Shown: piece after piece, positions 43,701-56,500 of the stretch
How the letters are laid out: each line of letters opens with the position of its first letter
How positions within the stretch are numbered: position 1 is the first letter of the stretch
DNA from: Trichoplax adhaerens
Taxonomy: Eukaryota; Placozoa; Uniplacotomia; Trichoplacea; Trichoplacidae
Assembly: GCF_000150275.1 (NCBI RefSeq)
Contig: NW_002060956.1
Coordinates: 1,325,207 to 1,389,206 of the forward strand
DNA length: 64,000 nucleotides
Direction: 5' to 3'
Notes under the pieces: model-generated
The model's input: only the letters and a program-made list of their open reading frames with translations
Told to the model about the DNA's origin: nothing
Databases searched by the model: none
Program-made: the position numbers and the translations under genes

Positions 43701-44252
43701 CGATTTCCATGTTAAATCAATTTTAATAGGCTTGCAAGGTAATAATTGTAGCTTGTTGTTATACGATGGCCGGTCTAGATTGGTGAGTAATTCATTCAAT
43801 AACGATATTTGAGATCGTTGATGTTGAATAGTTTTCTTCAAGACATCACCATCTTTTTTGCATTGGCAACGTTTATCACGACCATTTACATTATTGGTAT
43901 TAGGTCGTGCAAGTTTGAGTAATTTCAATTCGGCAACATCACGATCCAACTGGAACCTTGTTGAGCTTAGTACTTTAATTTCGTTTTGTATTGCTACTTT
44001 GATCGAGCGCAATCGTTTAACACGTGCTTCTAAGCGCAAACAACAATCTATATTTTGTTGGCATTTATCCGCTTGAAAATGATGTTGGCAAGGAGTGCAG
44101 TTGTTATTCCTGTATAGGCTGATAATCAACGATATGGATAATAAAGCAATTAGCACCAGCAAGTAAAAGACTCTTCCTCTTTTAAACGAATGAGCACATG
44201 TCTTGCCGACACGACAGGTCAGTAATGACCCAGAATAGCCTGATCGTGTCAT
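40785..44252 (-). CDS. EXTL3: Exostosin-like 3 (heparan sulfate GlcNAc-transferase)
   Basis: EXTL3 adds the first alpha-GlcNAc to the proteoglycan linker and so starts heparan sulfate synthesis. Five exons (minus strand): 42174-44252, 41751-41878, 41440-41584, 41199-41327, 40785-40997; all phases close, giving 897 residues (human EXTL3: 919). Layout: short cytoplasmic tail, membrane anchor about residues 28-47 ([20 protein letters not shown]), Cys-rich and coiled-coil stem to about 150, exostosin GT47 domain about 190-530 ([23 protein letters not shown]), then a GT64 domain from about 640 ([22 protein letters not shown]) to the end. The GT64 metal-binding motif is SLDDDVDL (Asp721-723), and [13 protein letters not shown] and [12 protein letters not shown] follow. 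Length, coiled-coil stem and double-domain layout favour EXTL3 over EXT1, EXT2 or EXTL2. The single 2,079-base first coding exon carries three quarters of the protein. The gene lies head-to-tail with MAN2A, 2.6 kb apart. Confidence 0.95.
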
Positions 44253-45059
44253 TCGTTTGATTGGATTGGTAATTGATTAATAATATCGGTAATAATTGAA
44301 GTCCAAGTTGGGTAAAAACGAAGAGTCTTTGCAAAGGATATCACTGGCCAAAGTCATTCTACACAGGTATTGCAGAGATTGATAAGTTGGGCAAGCTGAG
44401 AGATCCTGGATAATTCATGAATCCCTGTAAGATTGGAGTATGCACAGTACATCAACATTCAATTTTGTATCTTCGATCAATTCAGCATAAAAGAAAGACA
44501 TGAAATTGTAGTCGCTAGCAATATCCTTGACATTCGATTCAAGTGAACCACAATAGAGTCTATTCAAGATCTATACCTAATACCATTTACTCTTATCTGG
44601 AAGAATATATCCTGTGGACGATAGTATCATTGCTTATCTATCTGACAGCCCATCTCTAAATAAATACACGAAGGTATACTATGAAATTGATGCACATCAA
44701 AGTAATCGGTGACCTTTACTATTCCGTTGGACTTGAGAATTACAATATTGTTGAGCGATGGTTGATTGAATTGCTATTCGCTGTCACTTTTATTTTTCTT
44801 CTCGCTTTTTAAATGGTTGAAATCTCGCGGTCAGTCCGATATTGATCAACTATGTCTATCTTTGTATCTCCTATCCGATTGGAATATCCAAGGCCATGAT
44901 GGAGATTAGTGACAGAATTATTTATTTATTAATTAATTAATAAAAATTCAAGCTACTGCCAGAACAAAACAGCCGAAATACAGTACATTAAATCGCTTTC
45001 AGTATACCGTGCTGTACTCAGTGGAAAGCACTGTAGGGTAGAAGAACACTATAGGAGAG
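44253..45059 (-). other. 5' flank of EXTL3
   Basis: Probable 5' UTR and promoter of EXTL3, transcribed leftward. No upstream coding exon was seen; the ATG at 44252 begins a good signal-anchor protein. A short (TTAA)-rich patch lies at 44920-44940. Confidence 0.4.
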
Positions 45060-45270
45060 TACAGTACCTACTGAATGATATGTACTGTACTGTACACTGT
45101 ACACTGTACACTACAGTACTCAGTGTACAGTACTCAGTGTACAGTACTCAGTGTACAGTACTCAGTGTACAGTACTCAGTGTACAGTACTCACTGTACTG
45201 TACAGTACTGTACACTATCAGAGAGTGGGTGGTCCAAGCCTGTACACTGTACAGTACAGTATACAGTAGC
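45060..45270. repeat. GTACA/TGTAC cluster upstream of EXTL3
   Basis: The third gene-proximal cluster of the pentamer, 0.8-1.0 kb upstream of the EXTL3 start codon. It begins with TGTACTGTACTGTACACTGTAC-type runs at 45080, contains the 14-bp minisatellite and ends with mixed runs at 45193-45217 and 45240-45267. A small outlier cluster lies at 45470-45510. Confidence 0.85.
45117..45186 (+). repeat. 14-bp minisatellite, five exact copies
   Basis: The unit TACTCAGTGTACAG is repeated five times without a mismatch (45117-45130, 45131-45144, 45145-45158, 45159-45172, 45173-45186), followed by the partial copy TACTCACTGTAC. It is a derived higher-order form of the pentamer motif. Exact identity suggests recent expansion. 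Confidence 0.92.
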
Positions 45271-45510
45271 AGCAAGTTTTACTATGTTCTGTAGCAAATC
45301 CATAAGTTTATGTAGATATAATGATTCAGTGTTATTCAAAATTTACTTTTACTAACTAATATAGAATCTTCAGCTCATTAGCTACATGCTGGCATAAAAT
45401 CAATACAGTTTTGATATTGATAATAGCATTTAAATAGAATTCTTAAATTCTAAAGCGAACGTAAACATGCTGTACTGTACTGTAACAGTATCTGTACAGT
45501 CTACTGTATC

Positions 45511-46029
45511 AAGCCTCCATGGAGAAAACGACTGCGGCTTCTTTGTATCTTTTTCCTTTCAAGGATCGGCTTGCTAGATAGAGACCGCGACAAAAAGATA
45601 CAAGAGAATGCCGACTTTCTTTGTTTCCACTACAGTAGAATGCCTGTGAATCAAACTAGTAAGGAAACATGCTCAATCGGGGATTATTAAAAGTAGAGAG
45701 TCTGCATTTCTTGATCAAAGATAAACTGGCAAAGGGAAGATTTTCCACGACAACAACAAGTGACTAACATGTTTTTCATCATATTCACCTACTGATCAAC
45801 TTGACACAAATCTCTTGCCCTAAAATGACCGGACAACGATCGAAGTGGAGAAAGCGCTTGTATCAAGTCTAAATTGTGCCCCCCCCCCCCAAAAAATGAT
45901 TACCTACAGTACTGTTTTAAACAACTGCAAAATACACATAAACAATAATGATTATGTAATCATGTCAAGCAGGAAAATGAAGGCCCGCATCCATCGGTTA
46001 AGGAAATTCTCATATCAGTTAAATTGACC
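45511..46029. other. Spacer with a poly-C tract
   Basis: Unique sequence with a run of 12 C followed by 6 A (45879-45896), unusual in this AT-rich window and prone to sequencing error. No gene was seen. Confidence 0.5.
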
Positions 46030-49000
46030 GAAAAAAAGTCATTGCGCACTATTGTATAAAACTGCAAAATTCACCCTTGAAAATCCTCTAGACGTAGAAC
46101 ACACAATAATAATAATTAATAATAATAATAGCAATAATAATAATAATGGAATAATGGCGGTAAAATAAAGCTTCGCAGGGATTGTAAAGGAAATTCTCAC
46201 ACAATCTACTGTAAATTATCCCTCCCAAAAAAGTTGTTGCGTACTAATTTACAGGGATTGTGAAGGAAATTCTCACATTAGTCCAAATTATCCATAAAAA
46301 TGTTATTGCGTACTAGCTTACAGAACTGTAAAATTTGCCTTGAAATCTTCTAGACGTCAAGTATACCACAAAATATGAATAATAATGCAATAATAATAAC
46401 AGTAAAACGAAGCCACGCAAAAGCTTAGTAAGGAAATTCTCAATTCAGTCAAAAAAAAAAATATTATTATGCACTACTGTAGTTTACAGAACTGCCAAAT
46501 TTACCTTGAAATCTTCTAGACATCAAATATACCACAAAATATAAATAATAATGCAATAATAATAACAGTAAAACGAAGCCACGCAAAGGTTTAGTAAGGA
46601 AATTCTCAATTCAGTCAAAAAAATAATATTATTATGCACTACTGTAGTTTACAGAACTGCCAAATTTACCTTGAAATCTTCTAGACGTCAAGTATATCAC
46701 AAAATATGAATAATAATGCAATAATAATAACAGCAAAACGAAGCCACGCAAAGGTTTAGTAAGGAAATTCTCAATTCAGTCAAAAAAATAATATTACTAT
46801 GCTCTACTGTAGTTTACAGAACTACCAAATTTACCTTGAAATCTTCTAGACGTCAAGTATACCACAAAATAAGAATAATAATGCAATAATAATAACAGTA
46901 AAACAAAGCCACGCAAAGGCTTAGTAAGGAAATTCTCAATTCAGTCAAAAAAAATAATATTATTTTGCACTACTGTAGTTTATAGACCTGCAAAATTCAT
47001 CCTTGAAAATCCCCTAGACTTCTACTATCCAATAAGAATAATGTAGTACTGTAATAATGGTAAATTGGCATTTCACACGGATTATTAGAGGAAATTCTCC
47101 CATCAGTCCAAATCGTCAAACAAATGATTGTGTGTTGGATAGTTAATATATCACAGAAATGCACAGGTTAGCATTAAATCTCAAGATGTAAATCATACTA
47201 TACACGTATTAACCATAATGTGACGTTAATACGTAGAGCTGTGCTTTGCATGGTTTGCTAAAGGAAATTCTGGCATCAAATTATCAAAGAGTTATGCGTT
47301 ATTCTACAGATAGACAGAATTTAGCCTTAAAAACCCTCTAAACGTACATCGCACAACAAGAATAGTATAGCAAAGAGTAAATCGGATCAATTCTAATGAT
47401 GTTGTGAAGCTCTGCAATACTGGAGGTTCTATTCAGGAAGCTCTTAAAGGTGTAACAAGTACAAACTGTCAAAAATTGCTGTATGTTACTTAATAGAATA
47501 TATAGAATTCACTATTGACAACCCTCCGGACGTATACAACACAAACCGAATAATAGAGTATTAATAAAATTAATTAATTATTAGTAATATTGTACTCTAC
47601 ATATTCTTGTGAAAGGAAATTAAATCAAATTGTTCTATGCTGCTCTATGGATATGCAGAATTCAATGTTGAAAATCATCTAGACGTACGCGTATACGGTA
47701 CATGACGAATACTATGGGTATAGCAGTAAGTAAGTAATATTGTGCTCTACATATTTTAAGGACATGCAAAATTCAATGTTGAAAATTGTTTGAACGAGTA
47801 CGGCATAAGAAGAATAATAGAGCATTCATAATTAATTATAAGTAATATTGTGCTCTATATATTCTAAGGACATGCAAAATTCAATGTTGAAAATTGTTTG
47901 AAGGTGTACGGCATAAGAAGAAGAATAGAGCATTCATGATTAATTATAAGTAATATTGTGTTCTACATATTCTTGTTGAAGGAAATTATATCAACTCCAA
48001 GTTGTTAAATAGCTCTATGTTACTCTAACAACATAAAAATTCAGCCTTGAAATCCTGTAAACGCACATTATACAATAGAAATAATATAGCAATCTTAGTA
48101 AGTTGAATCAATTCTAATAGTACTGAGGAGATCTGTATGCTGTATTCATGAAATTCTTATAGCGTATCAGGTCCAAACTATTAAAAAAGTAGTTATGAGT
48201 TTATTTATAGAAAATACAGAATTTAACCTTAAAATCTTTTTGATGTCAACTACGTGATATGAATAATCAGTCTAGTCATAGCCAATGGGATATATTTTTT
48301 TCTACTATCAGAAGTGAGATTTCACATAACTCTACTGTCAAGCTCTGCAGCATACCATGCGAAGAAAGTTCTTGTATCAGGTACAAATTATCAAAATATT
48401 GTCGTCTGCTATTATAATATCATAATAAAGCTGTATTGATGAGTCAGTCCTTGCAAAAAAAACAATAAAATTCACCCTTAGAAATCCTTATATACACGTA
48501 ATATGAATAATATTATACGGTAGTAAGAATTAAAAGAAATTGAATAAATTCTCACGATACTGTAAAGCTTTGTGTATTTTCGTATTGGCAGAAAATTAAT
48601 ATTAATCATAATACCATTATAATGGAAAAATAATATAGTTATTGAAAGATAGCAAACATTAAATGGGTGATCAGACCATAATCCACTCTTTTCCTAGGCT
48701 ATTTTGTAGAGATGCATTCTTCAGCCTTTGATATACACTGAGGTCTACTGCATTTTGGCGAAACGATGACCTATAACCCAACCCGTACAGAAGCAACACC
48801 ACTTACACAACATGGTTGGTACGGTAATAACTATAGTAAATTGAACAAATGAGAAAGGGTCTATAAATTTTGTATGGCTTTCTTATTGGTAGAAAAAAAT
48901 AAAAAGAAAATGGTCAGTCTACGAGAATTAACGTAATAATAGAGAAACAATATAGTAAATGAAAGATTAAATTCAACATAATTAATATATATATATTGTA

Positions 49001-49290
49001 TATATGATGACTAGATCAAAGTCCACTCTTCAGCTAGATTGTTTTACAGAAATATATGATTCAGCCTTGAAAATTCTCTAAAAGTGCAATATACAATATG
49101 AATAATGTAATATTAAGTAGATTAATAATAGATGATGACAGTACGATAAAAAAATCTGCATATTTCTTATTGACAGAAGAAATTGCTGAATATGCAATAC
49201 TAGATATTGCTTTAACCTTAATGAAGTTAGTAATCCTGTACATGCAGAAATATAAATTTAGCCTTGAACTATCCAAAAGAAATTTAATAA
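46030..49290. repeat. 3.3-kb tandem satellite-like array (core period 165 bp)
   Basis: About 17-18 units share the core TTCACCTTGAAAATCCTCTAGACGT, preceded by a CAGAACTGCAAAA-like word and followed by an AATATGAATAATAATGCAATAAT-like stretch and AAGGAAATTCTC. Core positions are about 46071, 46331, 46498, 46662, 46826, 46995, 47174, 47320, 47505, 47656, 47766, 47876, 48037, 48220, 48470, 48720, 49055 and 49258. Four central copies (46321-46982) are nearly identical with a period of 165-166 bp. Outer copies decay steadily, and two copies near 47766-47980 have a 110-bp period. Open frames inside (for example 49098-49385) are not shared between copies. A (TA)n patch lies at 48986-49003. Confidence 0.85.
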
Positions 49291-52200
49291 ATCATATTAA
49301 TAATAATTCTATGGAGTTCGGCTTGTGTTTTAATTTTTGGATAGGGAGAAAAAGTATGATGATTAGCATATCATGGCAACAATAATTGCAAGAAAATATA
49401 AGCTTTCTAACTCTAAATTAGCCACTCTCTTGATACTAACCTTTTACTGGTCGTATATTATACGGCGGTTTCTCTACCTACCTACTAAATTACAAGGTTT
49501 CTAAGCAAGAGCATAAATTCAAATCTCAGCATCGCTAATTAATCATGATAATAAATAATAGCTACAGTTATCATTTGTTCTTTGTCCAGAATCTACATTA
49601 CACAGCTTTCAGTAGTCACATGCGTACCTGTCATATCAGGAAACTTATTGCAGCAGCTAGACAGAGGATATCTCCTGTAGGAATCGAATCGAATCGAATT
49701 GAGTAAAATATCAATATTTTAAGATTAACTAAATAATTAAGTCATTAATTAATTAATTAATTGGCTATTACTGTAGTTTCTATCAAAGACTGAGTTGATG
49801 ATTTACTACCAAAGGCAAGGTGATTTGCTTGCAACTTCCTCAATTGACTTGCAACAAGTCTAAATAGAACCTAATATAGCTATGATCGTTCCTACAGTAT
49901 CCAAGCCCAAAGAAAGGATTATAATGTAAGCGCAGGCTTTCGTCAACTGAAATCGATAAATTACTATGGTACAATATGCAAGGATTCGATCAGAAATTAG
50001 ACTTTAAAGTTGATGTAAGATTATGTCATTCGATAGTCAAATAATTACATCCGTAAGAGCGAGATTGAATAGAGAGATTTACATTACACATATATCAATC
50101 AAGATTATATCTGAGATAATTGCATGATATGTCATCTGTGTTATAATTAATGATCTATTGCACTAATTTAACCAAAACGTTCGAGAATTGGTTAAATATT
50201 CCGATATTAAGCTCAAGTCATGGAAGATAACCTCCTTATGGTAACGTAGATTTTAATTGATTTCTTTCTAGAGCACACTTAGATTTACTTCATGATAAAA
50301 GGCTAGAAATGGAATTATAATTAATGTAAAATTTCAATTGCTTCTGAGTACAGATAAAAGTATTAGACCATAATTAGGTAAAATAGTACACGATATTTCA
50401 GGGTTAGTCTTACTTGCTTAAAATAGTTGGCAAGATAAATGTTCATTGTAACGGCTCTAGTAATAATTGCGAACTATTGAAGGTAGCATTTACAATTCAA
50501 TCCATTCGTGCCAATGCCAATGTTTGTAATTTAAGCGATTGTTTTAAATAGAAAATGGTAAAAATACTACATACTGTACAGGATCGTTGATCAAAATTTA
50601 CAAGAAGTTAGCGAATTCGTCGAGAAATGACATAAGGACAGCAAACTATCCGGTTTTATCAAAGTAATAATATAAAATCTTACGTATTGTCAGTGCAAAG
50701 AAATTCCAATCTATTACATATTTATTATACGCAGATAATGATTTAATTTTTAACATTAAATGACATCGTACATTAACTGGAAATAAATAGGGGATATTGA
50801 ATAACATAGAGTTAACTTTAAAGGATAACCTTCCATCACATGTTTTGATGATTTAATAACTTAATACTTTATGATAAATAAGGTAATTAGTCTAACTAAC
50901 ATTCTTCCATTCAATCAAAATCTAGTCTATCTGCATCAAATTTCACGCACATATACTGATACAATGGCTATTTAAAGTTAGTTGCCACACTTTGCTAACT
51001 TACTGCAAGGATTCAGCTTCCTATTAAGCATGAAAGAAATGATCAGCTTCCAAACTGATAATAAAATTTATTAGTAGCCATTGTAATATAATAAGGCATT
51101 AGTTTGATCACCGTCTCAACCTTTAGCATCAATGAATGGAGACGTCCTAGAGTGTCTACGTATATGAAGTTTTTTATACCTGATTTGTGTAGCTAATTGA
51201 TATTTAAATAAACCTAAAGCCTCTTTGAATCAGCAGGTAGTATATTGATTACAAAAACTCTGCTCTCGTGGTATTATTCCTCTTGAAATTAGTAATTTGA
51301 GTAGTAACAGCATGATCACCTTTATCAAAATAGACAAAATACAGATACAGATTTACCCTCTACTGTCAGATATGTTGATCTCTATGTATTGTCTTGAATT
51401 TATTTATGTCGTCTAATCCTATAGAATATTCTTTACGGCTAATAAAACTTATATAATCACTGAAGTAATCGATTAAATAATATAATTGCAATGACTAGGT
51501 TGTTGCATGGGCGGCTTCCTAATTGATGACGAAAGACATATTTTAGACCATCATATTGTAATTAGCTTGACATCTTTTCCTGGTACTAAAACCAGTTGAT
51601 TACAATTAGCTAGTATACTTGATACGATATTGTCAACTTGTCCCAAATAACTCAAAATCGTATTAAATCATGGTTATCTTGTTGGTTTAAAGCAGGTACA
51701 ATCAATTTGCCTTAAAATTATTCGTCCTATCCAACAATTTGCAATTTAAAGTTCATTCTATCTCAAGATTACTACTTCTACTGCTGTTTTCCGATCATAT
51801 AATTGTGCGTACACATACATGCACGTACGCATAATTTGTGGAGACTAATTTTTACGTTATTGGCCTCTCTAATTGTTGAATGTTCCCAAATTGGCTTCTC
51901 ACCGTTCTTCTTGGAAGCGCTATAGTTATATTGATTCAATACTTTAACATCATAATCCTTCAATCGTGTTTCTCTATCACCTTTTTCAAACTAGTAAAAT
52001 TTGAATTACACTTCGATGATTTCTATCCATCAGAAAATTATCTCACTCAATCAAGATTGAGCCACAATTATCATATAATCACCTTGGCCCCTAATCATCG
52101 GATACACGGTATGAACAGATTCAACTTCATAATTTACTTGAATAAATGTTTATATAGTGCAAAGTTGTTATAATGCTTTCGTTTCAATACCGTATGTACT

Positions 52201-53594
52201 GTATAAACTATGTCAATACACTAACTAAGTCAATCTTACCTGAAAAAACACTAGCATGGACGTCCAATTTAAGCGATTTTTCATCAGACTTCTCCTCAGA
52301 TATTATTTTAGCAAGTTACTCTGACATTATATTGCAAAGTGTAAATAACTAATTAGCTATTAACTTGTATTAAAACAAACTATCAGAATAATACACTACA
52401 ATATATTAAAACATACATTGACGTTGATATTTGAAGATACAATTATTTCAAACATGTTATAATGAAATCATAGAGTTGTAAAGATTTAGGAAAGAGTCTA
52501 ATGCAAGGGCTACACGAAAGCATTACTTCAAAACATAGTTGAATCATGTTTCTGCTTCGGTTTCTACTGACGCGAGCTACCTTAAGATCTAATCTAGCTG
52601 CTATGCTAGAATATACGATCAACAAGTAATATTTTATTAAGTATTTTATATTTATAATAAGCAGAATTGTCGTATTAAGATAGATATGAGCAAGGACTAA
52701 ATTACCCTGGGAGTTTTTTAGAAGGGAGGAAATGAAACTACGAGTATCTAGTCCAAGCGTGTCTCTTTTTCGATCAGCGTCTGATCCAATATAGATTAAT
52801 TCTATAGATTGCGAGAATTAACTATTTACGTCTATTCTAATCTCTCTACTAACGTAAAACCAGTTTGCAAGCTAGCTGCTTTCCCATTAAGGATAATTAC
52901 TGCAGAATTTTCTATCTACTAAATTTTATCAAATTCATTGATATCACAGTTTTACTAATCATAGAAACATAACGACCTTCCATTATATCATTTACACTAC
53001 CCTTTTACCAAACGCATTTTAACTTTTCAATCTGGTTAAAAGTAATGTAGCCACTGTCCGTACTCTTGCGATCCGAAAATGAACAGCAATAAAAAATTTT
53101 TAATTTTACGAATACGATCTATGTTAACACTTGTTTATATTTGCGCTGCATTTAGATCTACTAAATATAAATATCGCTTGAAATTAATTACATTTTAGCG
53201 ATATCCTCGCAATAACAGTAAAGAACGAACTCGATACGGTGTATAAATTTTATACGCACACAATAACTCTTTTACTCTAACGTGCGTTAATGACCTCAAA
53301 AAATAAACATTACTGTAATCATGGCAGAAGAACAGATATAGTGCTGGTAATTAATTATGAATGATATTAGATTCAGAAATGCGTAACAGAGAGTTTTCAC
53401 ATCATGCCTTGTTTTAGTATTATGTTTCATTATGATAACTTTCCATGCTTTATGCCGAATACTATATATCCTCACTATTTTACTATACCGTCTGTTCTAA
53501 GTAGTCAATGATACTGATTTATTTTTCTCTTACCACTAGGATCTCTACTTCTATCTTCTTATTTTGGCTCTAATTAGTTAATCAAAGCTATATA
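49291..53594. other. Gene-poor spacer before the Ig/FN3 gene
   Basis: No exon recognised on either strand. Short simple repeats are present: (GAATC)n at 49682-49697 and (TTAA)n at 49745-49763. The promoter and any 5' UTR of the Ig/FN3 gene must lie at the right end. The longest frames (51880-52173, 97 codons) look random. Confidence 0.45.
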
Positions 53595-56500
53595 ATGCAT
53601 CTACTTTGGAATTTACTAGTTCTATTCTTACTAACTGTGACGCCTCTCCATCTTGATGCTACTGAACCTTCTGTTCCTAATACCGGTACGTTATATCAAC
53701 TTCTTCTGTATATATTACATTTTCTGAATATCAGACTAAAAATCGATCTATAATGAGCGTAACCATCATTAGCTTAGAAAATATAAACTTATAAATTATA
53801 CAAAATAGGGTCTATTTCAAGTATCTCCACAGATTCCAATCGACAATACAACATTACCAATATTGGTCGAGATTTTTACCTTGGATATTTGGAATCAATA
53901 AGCAGCAATTCTAAACCTATGCTGACTATTTCCGCTCTACACGAAACCGCTGAAGTGATACTGACCAATTATAGGGAAAATTCCAAAACTACTTTCCAAG
54001 TCAAGTCCAACAATACCATTGAGCTCGTTCTTAGCAAGAATATTGAAAATACAGTTAAGGGTTTAACTAATAAAACCATTCGTATTCAGTCAGATCGTGA
54101 TATTGTCGTTACCGGAGTAAATTCGATGCCAGTATCAGCTGATAACTACCTTGCTTTACCTGTGGAAAGCTATGGCAATGAATACATTGTAGTTACTTAT
54201 ACTCCAAGGAGGTTGGCAGAATTTCTTATTATAGCTCAAAATAACCAATCCGTAGTCAACATCAGCTTTCCAAGCAATATTGAATACCAAGGACAACATT
54301 ACTCAAGATCAAAGTTACTAATTATTAATTTACAACAGTCGGAAGGATTTTATTTCTCTTCATCGACCGATTTGACTGGTACAATTATTACGTCCTCTTC
54401 CGGCATTGCACTTTTTAGTGGTAATGAGTGTGCTTTTGTAACGACTGGTTTAAAATATTGTGATCACCTTGTCGAACAAATTCCACCAATTCAATATCTT
54501 GGTTATAATTATGTCCTGAATACATTTATTAATCGCAAAGCAGGCGATCGGTTTCGAGTTATTGCACCATATGATAATACGGATGTTTTTATACAATACA
54601 ATACACTCTACTATCCTCTATCTAGAGGTTCCTTTGTCGAATTTGAAGTACCTAGTGGTAATGCCACACTTTTAACTTGTAGTCAGCCTTGCTTAGTCGT
54701 ACAGTTTAATAAAGGATACGATGCAGATAAAGTTAGTACCGATCCATTTATGGTTATCGTTCCGGATGTTGGACAATCTCTATCACAGTATCGCTTTTAC
54801 TCAACACTTCATAGCCAAGTCAGTATTCGTCACCATTATATAAATCTTGTAATCGAAACAGAGCATCGCCATGGACTATTATTAGATGGAAAATTGCTCT
54901 CTAAAATCAACTGGAAGAACGTCTCCATCTACTCTGTTAGTAGTATTAACATCAGCGCAGGATCTCATTATTTGAATCACTCCCTATCTGGTGTTGATTA
55001 TTTATTAACTATTTATGGCTATAATTTATATGGTAGCTATGGCATTCCAGCTGGGATAAGGTTAAGCCCCCTACCAGATGGTAAGTTTCCGATTGAGATC
55101 AATCCAGACGTACAATAATGTGTTTAATTTTAGATATTTTAGGCCATTTTCAAACTGTATCATCGCCTATAACAGTACATACTTTTAATCAAAAAATTTA
55201 GATCAATATTTATAATGCATAGGTAAGATTTTAGCATGTCCTAACGATTATAATACAAAGAATAACGAGGACCTATAGTACTTAAACTCCTTACTTCTAC
55301 AAAAATCGGCTATGGCTATATAGTGATTTCCGATTGAGACCAATGCAATAGTAAATAAATGTGTTTAGGTTTAGATATTTAGGTTATTATCAAATTGTGT
55401 CATCGCCTATAATGGCACATACTTTTAATTAAAACTTTAGATCCATATTTATAGTGTATAGGCAAGGTACTAGCATGTTTTAACTATTATAACATGAGAA
55501 TAATCGAAATCTATCATGCTTAAACTCCCTACTACTACAGAAATCGATTATGGTTATGTAGTGAAATATAATTAATTGAATTAACTATGATAGATTTCTG
55601 ATTGGGATCGAGAGACAGTAAAATTTATTTTTTTAATTTCAGATATTGTTAAGCTATTTTAAGCTGCGTCATTGCGTATAGTAATACATATATTTAATTA
55701 AGAGCTTTATTTTTAATGTATATGAACATATATACAGGGCACTTGCATGTTGTAACTGCTATAATATAAGAATAATCAGAATCTATAGTGCTTAATTTTT
55801 TACCGATATAAAAATCAATTATAGCTGCGGTAATGTAATACAATTAATTATTTATTTGACTATAATACCGTCAAGTTGCATAGCGTATCACTATAATTAA
55901 TATAATAAATGCTTAGTTGCCTTATGTAATGTGCGATTACTTTGATATTCTCCTTACATACTTTGATATTTTGTCACAAATTCTTATTTTGACGACAACT
56001 AGGCTTGAAAATAGTATTAAATCCATCATCCCGTGAAGTCGTCCTTGGCCAAAATATTACTTTAAGCTGTATCGCTTTTGGTTATCCTGCTCCTGTTACG
56101 GTATCTTGGTTCAAAAACGATCTTGCTATCACCACCGATTTAAGTCGACAAGCCAATAGTAGTGGCGGCTACGGTCGACTATTTATTACTAATACTTCTC
56201 TTCAAGATGCTGGCTATTATTCTTGCCGATTTTCCAACTCTTTTGGCGTTAAATATAGCCAAGCTGCTAAGATAGCTTTCACTCGTAAGAGCTGATTAAA
56301 TATTATAAATCTTATCAATTATTTGCTTAAAGTTGTGCCATAGAGTTCTATAGCGCAAAATATAAGAACATGCTTTTGATTTCCTTTTATTTAGAATCGG
56401 TTTTTGTGCAAAGTCCAATAAGTCAATATGTTTCAAAAGGCCAAACAGTCCTATTACAGTGCAAAATTATAAGTTCCGAATCCACCCCTGAAATAAGTTG

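Noticed and set aside
43858-44076. Plus-strand 72-codon ORF
   Set aside because: Antisense shadow of the EXTL3 stem region.
45117-45200. Possible CRISPR-like array
   Set aside because: The 14-bp units are directly contiguous with no spacers, and the genome is eukaryotic. It is a minisatellite.
49061-49385. Overlapping ORFs of 71 and 95 codons on opposite strands
   Set aside because: They sit in the decayed end of the satellite array, and the frames are not shared with other units.
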